The position numbers and the translations under genes were made by a program. From NCBI GenBank assembly GCA_003402375.1, contig QFXJ01000030.1, positions 34,584 through 98,583 on the forward strand: a DNA stretch of 64,000 nt, given 5' to 3'. The DNA is from Candidatus Nitrotoga sp. CP45. GTDB lineage: Bacteria; Pseudomonadota; Gammaproteobacteria; Burkholderiales; Gallionellaceae. The notes under the pieces were generated by a model. That model did no database searches and was not told the DNA's origin. It saw only the letters and a program-made list of their open reading frames with translations. Shown here one piece after another: positions 1-7,881 of the stretch; position 1 is the stretch's first letter, and every line of letters starts with the position of its first letter.

Positions 1-636
1 CTCGAAGAATATATCGAAGGTCCCCTCTATACACTGGAAACTCTTGGCGACGATCAGAAAGTCTGCGTACTCGGTGGATTTAAAGTGAAATTGTCGCCGC
101 CACCACATTTTGTCGAGCTAGAGGCAAGCTGGGGAACGGGGCTAACAAACGCGCAAGAAACCCAAGTGGTCGACATTATTCGCTGCTTTGGTGTTGGTTT
201 TGGCGCATGCCACACAGAATTTGTTATGACCGATAAAGGTCCCCGTCTGATAGAAATAAACTATCGGAATATTGGCGATTATCGCGAATTTTTAATGCAA
301 GACACGCTCGATATTCCGTTATTTGAAATCGTTTTACGTCTCTATATGGGCGAACCTCTCCCACATTTGAATATCGCTCCCGATGCGGGATTAATTCGTT
401 ACTTCACCGCCCACTCTGCCGGTCGGCTTGCCAACGCGCCCGAAGCATTTATCCAGTATGCGGAAAACATTCAGGTCACTTATAAGCCGCTACGTATGAT
501 CGGCGATATTATCCATCTGACCAACTCTAATAAGGATTATGTTGGAGTACTGCGTGGAGCGGGTTCCGATGCCCGATGTTTAGGTCTGGAGATGGACCGA
601 ATCACTAATGGGTTAGCATGGAAAATAGATGCATGA
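1..636 (+). CDS. ATP-grasp ligase of siderophore synthesis, PvsA-like (5' end outside window)
   Basis: The reading frame is open from base 1, so the N-terminal part lies outside the window. The visible part begins with the ATP-grasp-like run EEYIEGPLYTLE and contains FVMTDKGPRLIEINYRNIG; the E-x-N pair (IEIN) is the usual ATP-grasp metal-binding motif. ATP-grasp ligases join a carboxylate to an amine via an acyl phosphate. In vibrioferrin clusters the first gene, pvsA, encodes such a ligase, and the following five genes match the pvsB-C-D-E order, so a role in building the amide part of the siderophore is inferred. The stop codon overlaps the next gene as ATGA at 633-636, indicating translational coupling. 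A GTG at 85 could look like a start but lies inside the conserved domain. The substrate cannot be read from sequence. Confidence 0.8.
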   Translation, partial: LEEYIEGPLYTLETLGDDQKVCVLGGFKVKLSPPPHFVELEASWGTGLTNAQETQVVDIIRCFGVGFGACHTEFVMTDKGPRLIEINYRNIGDYREFLMQDTLDIPLFEIVLRLYMGEPLPHLNIAPDAGLIRYFTAHSAGRLANAPEAFIQYAENIQVTYKPLRMIGDIIHLTNSNKDYVGVLRGAGSDARCLGLEMDRITNGLAWKIDA

Positions 637-2483
637 AAACGGTTGCTAACAAAACTATTGACAATACCCATCTGGATCACACTGACGCCGAGCATGCTGC
701 ATATATTTGCCATCGAGTGATTGATACCTTGTTACGCGAAGACGTACGCGAATGTGTGAGCCGTTCAAAACTGATACCGAACACAGCCTTGCCTGCGGGA
801 TTAGATAAGTATGCAAAGGTTAACCTTGTTTGGCTTAAGGTAACCCATTTCGACGATGACGGCTGCCTGTGGATTCCAGTCGTCAAATCCACATTCATGC
901 AAGATTGGCGTGGAGCCGAATTCCCGCTGCTATGGCAAGAGGGTGAGCAAATTAGGGAGCTGTACGCGGTAGAGGACATTATCACTTGTTTCACCCGTGG
1001 CCTTCATCCAGCCGCAGTCCTTCCGTTTAACGCATTTGCGGCGGAGTGCCAGGTTGCCGCTGAGCATCGCCAAGTCAGCGAAACCGAACGCGAACGCTGG
1101 TTTACCGAGTTACGTGCGCTGCATGGCATAGCGACTGGCACACAGCTGCCAGATTGGCATGCCTGCCTGCTGCACTATGACCGGCTCGGTGCGTTTCTCG
1201 ATCATCCGTTTTATCCTACTGCGCGCGCCAAACTCGGTTTCGATGCCGAGGCACTCGCCACTTACGGCCCTGAATTTCAACGTAGTTTCCTGTTGCACTG
1301 GCTAGCGGTGCCTCTCGCCCTCTATCACCCGAGCATAGGTAACGAACATAGCCTGCCGCTTCTATGGCCTACTTTCGAAGCCGTCGGCCTGCCTGCCGCG
1401 ATGATGAATACGCACGCCTTGATTCCGATACATCCGTTCGTATGGGAACATGAACTTGCCAATTTTCTTGCTGAGGCTGGATTGCACGACGTAATTCGCG
1501 CTCCTCGTGCTTATCTCAGGGTCGTGCCGACACTTTCGGTTCGTACCGTTGTGATGCTCGATACACCGGAATGGCATTTGAAGTTGCCGCTGACAATCCG
1601 CACTCTTGGTGCGAAAAATATTCGGACCATTAAGCCGAGTACGATCCAGGATGGTCACAGCATTCAAACCTTACTTACTGATATTGCCGCGTGTGAACCA
1701 TCAATTGTCAGCCGTGTACTATTGACACGCGAAGATTGTGGTGGACATGTCGACAACCGAATGTTCCTCGGCTACATCCTGCGCCGTTATCCGGTTGACG
1801 CCCTGCGCGAAAGCACGCTGATCCCGGTGGCAGCACTATTAGCCCAAACGTCGGTTGGAAACACGGTTGCCGAGGAAGCAGCGGCGAAATTCTACGATGG
1901 CGATCTTGAAGCTTTTTTTAATGATTATCTCGATCTAACTTTGCGCTTACATTTGCTGTTGTGGCTGCGTTATGGCATAGCCCTTGAATCAAATCAGCAA
2001 AATTCCGTTGTCGTATTAAGCCGGGAAGAACCGCGGCTGCGCTTGTTGCTGAAAGATAACGACTCGGCGCGCATCCATTTCGACTATCTAGCTCGGCGTT
2101 GGCCAAATTTGGCGTCTCGTGTTTCCGAATTACAAGATCGGCGCATTGTTGTTGTAGACGAGTTGCCGCTGGCACAAATGTTTACGACGATTACCCTGCA
2201 ACTCAATATTGCCGTATTGGCCGAGCGCTTCGCGCCTATTCTCGGCTTACCTGCCACCGCTCTGTATTCCCGTATTAGGCTACGAATCGAGACTGTTTTG
2301 TCGGAATTAGCGACAGATGGCGAAAATATAAAGCTGGCAAATCAACTTTTACTCGAAGATGATCGGCTTTATATCAAATACCTGCTGATCGCCGCCACCC
2401 TGGCTGAAAAAACCGAAACGGGTGCTGCAGATGTAAACAAATTCTATGGTCGTAGCGCGCCTAATTTTTTGAGGTTGACGTGA
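633..2483 (+). CDS. NIS siderophore synthetase (IucA/IucC family), PvsB-like
   Basis: About 616 aa, the usual length for NRPS-independent siderophore (NIS) synthetases, which adenylate a citrate-type carboxylate and condense it with an amine or alcohol. Family landmarks in order: HPFYPTARAKLGF near residue 190, IPIHPFVWEHE near 263, HLKLPLTIRT near 313 (nucleotide and citrate pocket) and LLLKDNDSARIHF near 471, followed by the helical FhuF-like C-terminal part. I prefer the ATG at 633 because it overlaps the upstream stop as ATGA; an ATG at 618 would add five residues. The next gene starts at the GTGA overlap of this stop. Position between an ATP-grasp ligase and an MFS exporter matches pvsB/xssB of vibrioferrin loci. 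Which carboxylate it activates is inference. Confidence 0.9.
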   Translation: MKTVANKTIDNTHLDHTDAEHAAYICHRVIDTLLREDVRECVSRSKLIPNTALPAGLDKYAKVNLVWLKVTHFDDDGCLWIPVVKSTFMQDWRGAEFPLLWQEGEQIRELYAVEDIITCFTRGLHPAAVLPFNAFAAECQVAAEHRQVSETERERWFTELRALHGIATGTQLPDWHACLLHYDRLGAFLDHPFYPTARAKLGFDAEALATYGPEFQRSFLLHWLAVPLALYHPSIGNEHSLPLLWPTFEAVGLPAAMMNTHALIPIHPFVWEHELANFLAEAGLHDVIRAPRAYLRVVPTLSVRTVVMLDTPEWHLKLPLTIRTLGAKNIRTIKPSTIQDGHSIQTLLTDIAACEPSIVSRVLLTREDCGGHVDNRMFLGYILRRYPVDALRESTLIPVAALLAQTSVGNTVAEEAAAKFYDGDLEAFFNDYLDLTLRLHLLLWLRYGIALESNQQNSVVVLSREEPRLRLLLKDNDSARIHFDYLARRWPNLASRVSELQDRRIVVVDELPLAQMFTTITLQLNIAVLAERFAPILGLPATALYSRIRLRIETVLSELATDGENIKLANQLLLEDDRLYIKYLLIAATLAEKTETGAADVNKFYGRSAPNFLRLT

Positions 2484-3652
2484 AAAGTGAGCGGCGCGGC
2501 ATCGTCGCCACCATTATGGCTTGCCACTTTATTGCCGCTTTCGCAGCACTTGGCATGCCGCCGTTTTTTGCGCTGATACTCGATAAATCATTGCACAGCG
2601 AAGCTACCTACTTGGCTGGATGGTTATATGTCATGCCAACTTTTTTTACTGCGATAAGCAGTCCGTGGTGGGGTAAGTTGGCGGATAAATACGGCAAGAA
2701 GCCATTATTACTGCGCGCTCAACTAGGATTGGCGGGAAGCTTTCTTCTTGCCGGGTTTGCCCCAAATATCTGGGTATTCTTCATTGCTTTATCACTGCAA
2801 GGTCTGCTCGGCGGGACCTTCGCCGCATCTAACGCTTATTTGGCCACCGTAGTAAGCGGTACGGATCTAACCCGTAGCCTGACGTTGATGCAATGGTCGG
2901 CACGGGCGGCGCTGGTGATCGCACCGGCGGGATTGGGTCTGCTAATGACTGTCGATTCTCCTATTGAGTTATACCGTTACCTGGCGCTGTTACCGCTAAT
3001 CGCTGCACTGTTCATTGGTTGGTTGCCTGTTTGCCAAGTACAAACGACGTCTAAAGCACCGATGCAGGCCACGGGTAAAGTGAGAGAGGCCACATCTCAG
3101 CAAGTCTACGCCTTGCAGTTCGCGTTCATATTTGCCACCGTAATTACGTTTCCTTATTTTATTCCCTTTATTCAAGCTGATTCCGGCTCTGTTTCGCCGG
3201 CTATAGCCGGGCTGCTGTTTGGACTCCCGCATTTGATCTATCTATTGTGCGCAGTACCATTGAGTCGTTATTTGGGACAGCGCGGCCTGGTGTTCATGCT
3301 GTCGATATCATACCTGTTGCTAGCTGCATCACTGTTCGGTCAGGCGCTGTTTCCATCGCTGCCTGCCGTGATTTCCTGGCGCATCGTAATGGGATTCAGC
3401 ATGACCATCGGCTTCATAGGATTGCATGCGTTGATTGCGGGCATCGTAACTAGTGGCAATGCGGGACGTACCTTCGGCTGGTTCGAAAGCAGTTCCAAAT
3501 GGGGCGCCGTTATCGCCGGTTTGATTGCCGGTACTGCGGTTCAAATGCTCGATTTACGTGCACCTTTTTTTATTGGCGCGTTCACTCTGTTCATTGCTGG
3601 CTTATATCTGGCTGGCTTAGCGGCATATCGTTTACACCTAAACAATTCTTAG
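2480..3652 (+). CDS. MFS transporter, probable siderophore exporter (PvsC-like)
   Basis: 390 aa, almost entirely hydrophobic with about 12 predicted membrane helices, typical of a drug/H+ antiporter-type major facilitator. The loop between helices 2 and 3 carries the MFS signature region around PWWGKLADKYGKKP (residues ~72-85). The GTG start overlaps the preceding stop as GTGA, so it is translated with the synthetase genes. In vibrioferrin and staphyloferrin clusters an MFS protein in this position exports the finished siderophore across the inner membrane; that role is assumed here from context. A 22-bp gap with a good Shine-Dalgarno (TAGGAGGAACC) follows before the next synthetase. Confidence 0.88.
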   Translation: MKSERRGIVATIMACHFIAAFAALGMPPFFALILDKSLHSEATYLAGWLYVMPTFFTAISSPWWGKLADKYGKKPLLLRAQLGLAGSFLLAGFAPNIWVFFIALSLQGLLGGTFAASNAYLATVVSGTDLTRSLTLMQWSARAALVIAPAGLGLLMTVDSPIELYRYLALLPLIAALFIGWLPVCQVQTTSKAPMQATGKVREATSQQVYALQFAFIFATVITFPYFIPFIQADSGSVSPAIAGLLFGLPHLIYLLCAVPLSRYLGQRGLVFMLSISYLLLAASLFGQALFPSLPAVISWRIVMGFSMTIGFIGLHALIAGIVTSGNAGRTFGWFESSSKWGAVIAGLIAGTAVQMLDLRAPFFIGAFTLFIAGLYLAGLAAYRLHLNNS

Positions 3653-3674
3653 TCATTACTAATTAGGAGGAACC

Positions 3675-5513
3675 ATGCATACAAATAATTTAGCGGAAGC
3701 CATCGACTCACTACAAATAGCTCAACAGGAAGCCGGCCGACGCTCTATGGAAACATTGCTTAATTGTTATTGCCGTGAGGTGGCGGGCCCGGAAGGGCAG
3801 TTAAGTGTGGGGCCTTTATTTGGCCAAAACGATAACCCTGTATCCATACGATTGGCTTTACAGCGTAGCGGTGGCCGCATCATGCACGTCCGACTGCCGC
3901 TTACCGGAGATCGCCTGCTCACGGTAGTCGACGGTGCTTCCTCTACTAGCAATTACCGTTACCAATCGCCATTTTATTGCAAATCCCCGGGAAAACCTTG
4001 GGCCTTGCTGGATTGGCAAGTGTTGGCGGGGCTTTTGCTACGCGAGATGTCTTTAAAGAATAAACTGCCTGTCAACGATGAGTTGATGCAACAGATTCAT
4101 GACAGCGTTGCAGTAACCACTGCCGTGCTGTGCGCCTCCCACCCCAGACGTTTTTCGCAGGAACCATTACAGGCATTCATTGAATCCGAACAATCACTGA
4201 TTTTTGGCCATCCGTTTCACCCCGCTCCGAAAAGCCGCCAGGGCGTTTCTTACGAAGACATGTTGCGCTATTCGCCAGAAACAGGGGCGAACTTCCCTCT
4301 GCATTATTTCGCAGTACGCCGCGAATACTTATTGCAGCAATCGGTGCTTACCGAGTCGTGTGATCAAATTGTCACGGCCCAGGCACCCGCCGGCCTTGCC
4401 GCTGACGATGAGTTTGCTTTGATTCCGACCCATCCATGGCAGGCACGTTATTTGCTCCGCCATACAAGCGTTGCGGCAGCAATCCGAAGCGGACGTATCT
4501 GCGACCTAGGGCAACAGGGGCCAAATTATTATCCCACCTCGTCAATCCGCACCCTGTTCCATCCTGATAATCCGTATTTCTATAAATGTTCGTTGAACAT
4601 CCGAATAACCAACTGTGTGCGCAAAAATGCGGTTTACGAGCTTGAGGGCGCACTGCAAGTGACCAAGATCATGCGCGCATTAATGCCTAGCTTGGAGCTG
4701 CAATTCCCGGGTATCCGAGTACTGGAAGAGCCAGCGTTCATCTCGGTGGATTTAAAGCAGGAAGATCAGTTTGCCAAGGAGGTGACCGAAGGCTTTGGCA
4801 TGATCCTGCGGCAAAATTTCACCGATGTGCTGCTTACCGGTGTCACGCCTATTTTGGCCGGCGCGTTATTCGGCAATCACGTCTATGGAGAAGCTCGCAT
4901 TCGCGAGTTGCTTGCGAACATGGAGCAACATAGGAAAATACCCTTCGAGGAGGCGGCCGAACAATGGTTTTCGCGTTACGTCGCTGAAATCATGTATCCG
5001 GTACTGCACTGCTATTTCGCTCACGGTGTCATATTTGAGCCGCACTTGCAAAACGTGGTGATCGGCGTGGCCGGAGGGGAACCGCAACAGATTTTCTTGC
5101 GCGATTTCGAGGGGGTCAAGCTGGTGAAAGAACGCTATTGCGCAAATCGACTGGAAGCCATAAGTCCACGCGCCCGCGAATCCCTCTGGTATAGCAATGA
5201 TCAGGGATGGAAACGGGTTGCCTATTGCCTGTTCGTCAACAATTTCTGCGAGGCGATTAGCCAAATCAGTGCAGGTAAACCGGCATTACAAAATCGCTTA
5301 TGGGCGATGGTACGGCACCATCTGCATGTTTATCAAAGTCACTATGGGGACGACGTGTCGGCACGGTGCATTAATGCCTTGTTTAATGGTGAGCCGCTTC
5401 CAGGAAAAGCAAATTTGATCAACCGTTTCTTCAAGCGGCCGGATCGCGCTTCAGAGTATTTACCGGTTAATAATCCGCTGGGTACGCTGGGAAAGGATGA
5501 TGCATGGAGTTAA
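3675..5513 (+). CDS. NIS siderophore synthetase (IucA/IucC family), PvsD-like
   Basis: 612 aa. It contains the NIS synthetase landmarks HPFHPAPKSR (residue ~178), IPTHPWQARYLL (~249), YYPTSSIRTLF (~284), FEPHLQNVV (~453) and LRDFEGVKL (~474), the last two belonging to the C-terminal palm/thumb with ATP- and metal-binding residues. Start ATG is supported by AGGAGG eight bases upstream. Two different NIS synthetases in one operon imply a citrate core substituted on two sides, as in vibrioferrin, achromobactin or staphyloferrin B. By order this one corresponds to PvsD. Its 3' end overlaps the decarboxylase gene by 10 bp. Assignment of regiospecificity (type A or B) is not possible from inspection. 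Confidence 0.9.
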   Translation: MHTNNLAEAIDSLQIAQQEAGRRSMETLLNCYCREVAGPEGQLSVGPLFGQNDNPVSIRLALQRSGGRIMHVRLPLTGDRLLTVVDGASSTSNYRYQSPFYCKSPGKPWALLDWQVLAGLLLREMSLKNKLPVNDELMQQIHDSVAVTTAVLCASHPRRFSQEPLQAFIESEQSLIFGHPFHPAPKSRQGVSYEDMLRYSPETGANFPLHYFAVRREYLLQQSVLTESCDQIVTAQAPAGLAADDEFALIPTHPWQARYLLRHTSVAAAIRSGRICDLGQQGPNYYPTSSIRTLFHPDNPYFYKCSLNIRITNCVRKNAVYELEGALQVTKIMRALMPSLELQFPGIRVLEEPAFISVDLKQEDQFAKEVTEGFGMILRQNFTDVLLTGVTPILAGALFGNHVYGEARIRELLANMEQHRKIPFEEAAEQWFSRYVAEIMYPVLHCYFAHGVIFEPHLQNVVIGVAGGEPQQIFLRDFEGVKLVKERYCANRLEAISPRARESLWYSNDQGWKRVAYCLFVNNFCEAISQISAGKPALQNRLWAMVRHHLHVYQSHYGDDVSARCINALFNGEPLPGKANLINRFFKRPDRASEYLPVNNPLGTLGKDDAWS

Positions 5514-6742
5514 GGTTAGCTGAAGTATTTGAGAGCATTTGCGCTGTACAGGCCGATACCGACGAGCCATTGTGTGCCTATGTATATGACTTGGCGGCCT
5601 TGCGGCGGCATGCGGCAAATTTGATCAGAACTTTACCTGAAGGCTATGAATTGTTTTACGCGATAAAAGCCAATTCTGATCTACCCATTCTGCAGACACT
5701 GGCGCCAATCATGGATGGTTTCGAGGTGTCCTCGGGCGGCGAGCTAGCCTGGGTGCGTGAACACTTTGCAGATGTGCCGGTGATATTTAGCGGCCCGGGC
5801 AAATTGGATCAGGAACTCGGTGAGGCGATAGATCAAAATGTCGATTGTCTGCATGTCGAAAGTTTTAACGAATTGCGGCGGTTAGCCGAGATTGCCATCC
5901 AGACGGGTAAAGCGGTGGCGATATTGTTACGTATCAACATGGTAGTCGACAACTTGGCAGAAACCAGCTTGATGATGGGTGGAAAACCAACTCCATTTGG
6001 CATTTCTATTCAGCAATTGCCAGAATGCATGCGATGGTTACGGGCTCATCCTGAAATTCAGCTGCGCGGCTTTCATTTTCACTTGTTGTCACATCAGCTC
6101 GATGCCCAAGCCCATCTGCAACTAGTGGCATCATACCTGAGACAGGTACGGCGATGGTGCGATGTATACGAGTTGGAAATCGACCATATCAATGTAGGCG
6201 GCGGTATTGGTATCAATTACAGGCAACCTCACCAGCAATTCGACTGGTCAACTTTTAGCGCCGGGTTGTCAGCTTTGTTAAAAAATAGCGGCTTGCCTGG
6301 GATCCGTGTACGTTTTGAGTTGGGACGTTACATTACCGCCGCCTGCGGGTACTATGTGATGCAGGTTATCGATATCAAGCGGAGCTACGACAAGAGCTTT
6401 ATAGTCGGCAGAGGCGGCTCACATCACTTTCGTACCCCTTACGCGCAAGGTCACAGTCATCCGTTTCATGTGATACCGATCAATGCGTGGCAATACCCAT
6501 TTCCGCGTCCTGAGATTTCCAACGAGAAAGTAAATATAGTGGGGCAATTATGCACGCCGAAAGACTTGCTGGCGTTCGACGCGCCGGTTAAATCGGTGCG
6601 TTGTGGCGACCTGCTGGTATTTCCTTATGCGGGTGCCTATGCCTGGCATATATCTCATCACGATTTTTTGCGCCATCCCCATCCGCAGCAATGGTATTTG
6701 CCGATAGAGGAGCAACCACATGTTGCAAACCAATCAACTTAA
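5504..6742 (+). CDS. PLP-dependent decarboxylase of siderophore synthesis (PvsE/SbnH-like, LysA fold)
   Basis: 412 aa, fold-type III PLP decarboxylase of the diaminopimelate/ornithine decarboxylase family. FYAIKAN around residue 50 supplies the Schiff-base lysine; the glycine loop NVGGGIG near 229 binds PLP phosphate; the C-terminal CTPKD near 349 provides the cysteine/aspartate that complete the active site across the dimer. In NIS clusters such enzymes decarboxylate a serine- or diaminopropionate-derived intermediate (PvsE for vibrioferrin, SbnH for staphyloferrin B). It overlaps both neighbours (10 bp upstream, 23 bp downstream), so it belongs to the siderophore operon and not to lysine biosynthesis, whose dap genes lie ~23 kb away. 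Confidence 0.9.
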   Translation: MELRLAEVFESICAVQADTDEPLCAYVYDLAALRRHAANLIRTLPEGYELFYAIKANSDLPILQTLAPIMDGFEVSSGGELAWVREHFADVPVIFSGPGKLDQELGEAIDQNVDCLHVESFNELRRLAEIAIQTGKAVAILLRINMVVDNLAETSLMMGGKPTPFGISIQQLPECMRWLRAHPEIQLRGFHFHLLSHQLDAQAHLQLVASYLRQVRRWCDVYELEIDHINVGGGIGINYRQPHQQFDWSTFSAGLSALLKNSGLPGIRVRFELGRYITAACGYYVMQVIDIKRSYDKSFIVGRGGSHHFRTPYAQGHSHPFHVIPINAWQYPFPRPEISNEKVNIVGQLCTPKDLLAFDAPVKSVRCGDLLVFPYAGAYAWHISHHDFLRHPHPQQWYLPIEEQPHVANQST

Positions 6743-7481
6743 GCAGGCGCTCGTTAATGGCAAGACTGTTTTCGGGTTGCTCAATTCGATTCCGTCGCCT
6801 TTGGTAGTCGAAATGATCGGCTATGCGGGCTACGATTTCGTGATTCTGGACATGGAGCACGTTTGCGTGAATCCAGAAACACTTGAAAACATGGTGCGGG
6901 CCGCCGAATGCGCCGACATGACACCCTTGGTCAGAGTGCCCAATGCCGCGCCGGAAAGCATCTTGCGTGCATTGGACTGCGGCGCTCAAGGGATCGTAGT
7001 ACCGCATGTGCGCAACCGCTTCGATGCCGAACAAGCAGTCGCCGCCAGCCGATATTATCCGCTGGGAAGCCGTGGCATCAGTGGAGGACGCACCACCGGT
7101 TTCGGCACTCTTGATCTGCCAACTTATTTTGAGCGAGCCAATGCTGAGATCATGGTAGTAGCGATGATCGAGGATAAAGAGGGCATTGATAATCTGGATG
7201 CCATTCTATCTGTCGCCGGTATTGACATGGTGCTTGAAGGGGCGATCGACTTATCGCAATCTTATGGTGTGCCAGGACAAGCGCAACATCCGAGCGTGGA
7301 AGCTGCAATCGATAAAATTGCTACCGCCTGCTTCGAGCGCAATGTCGAATTCTGCGCGATTCCGCGTGCAGCAAATCAACTAAATGCCTGGAAGGAGCGC
7401 GGTGTGCTGGCCTATTTGCTGGGAGACGACCGGGGAGTAAGCTTTAGAGCGCTCAAGGCTCACTTGGTAGGGTTTAAGTAA
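6720..7481 (+). CDS. HpcH/HpaI-fold aldolase, SbnG-like citrate synthase
   Basis: 253 aa, metal-dependent class II aldolase fold. ILDMEH (42-47), R72 in LVRVPN, E151 in MIED and D177 in EGAIDLSQS fall at the positions I recall for catalytic Arg72 and metal ligands Glu151 and Asp177 of Staphylococcus SbnG. SbnG condenses oxaloacetate with acetyl-CoA to give citrate dedicated to siderophore assembly. The gene starts inside the decarboxylase gene, with GAGGAG upstream of the ATG, and closes the biosynthetic operon. A dedicated citrate source would uncouple siderophore synthesis from the TCA cycle under iron starvation; this is inference from family and context. An ordinary hydroxy-oxo-acid aldolase is the alternative. 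Confidence 0.82.
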   Translation: MLQTNQLKQALVNGKTVFGLLNSIPSPLVVEMIGYAGYDFVILDMEHVCVNPETLENMVRAAECADMTPLVRVPNAAPESILRALDCGAQGIVVPHVRNRFDAEQAVAASRYYPLGSRGISGGRTTGFGTLDLPTYFERANAEIMVVAMIEDKEGIDNLDAILSVAGIDMVLEGAIDLSQSYGVPGQAQHPSVEAAIDKIATACFERNVEFCAIPRAANQLNAWKERGVLAYLLGDDRGVSFRALKAHLVGFK

Positions 7482-7495
7482 CTTATTGGAAAGAA

Positions 7496-7710
7496 GCTGG
7501 CAGTGCTGCGCTTTCGCTGGCGTTTTTCTATCCCCCAGGCTAACGCTCAGACTTAGAGGCAGGCCAAAAAAACCAGGGAACTACCTGTTGTGTCCGTGAC
7601 AACTGAGCGCACAGAAAGCTTCAAGTCCGATGTGTTCAGGTCGATGCTCGGATATGGTGCCGCTTGATGTGACGCACGTAATCACGCGCGAAGTGCACGA
7701 CAAAGGAGGC
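7496..7710 (+). pseudogene. Decayed copy of the 5' end of the adjacent TonB receptor gene
   Basis: This stretch aligns by eye with bases ~7930-8140 of the intact receptor downstream. Translated in the best frame it gives AQT-stop-RQAKKTRELPVVSVTTERT followed by ESFKSDV, against the receptor's AQTSGQAEPAKELPAVNVTADRT and GSFKSDV. A TAG stop interrupts it, small indels shift the frame after FKSDV, and a conserved GTAATCACGCGCGAAGT block appears near the end before similarity stops. It is the remnant of a duplicated or former second receptor gene, not coding now. Confidence 0.82.
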
Positions 7711-7741
7711 CAAGCTTTAAATTTCATATGTAAATTAATAT

Positions 7742-7756
7742 GAATACAAATCATTC
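7742..7756 (+). promoter_or_regulatory. Possible Fur box / promoter region of the TonB receptor gene
   Basis: The A+T-rich stretch ahead of the receptor contains GAATACAAATCATTC with matching ends (GAAT/ATTC) and resembles a weak Fur site. It lies about 125 bp before the receptor start. Iron regulation is expected for this gene class, but the match to the classic GATAATGATAATCATTATC consensus is partial. Confidence 0.25.
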
Positions 7757-7881
7757 GTGTTAGTATTCGCAAGTATTTATTATAAAAACTATCAAGGCAT
7801 AGTTCTGAGCTTTGGTATCCCTGAACGCCGAAACGCTGTCAACAATCCTTGACCCTTACAAATTTTTAGGAAAGCCTAATT

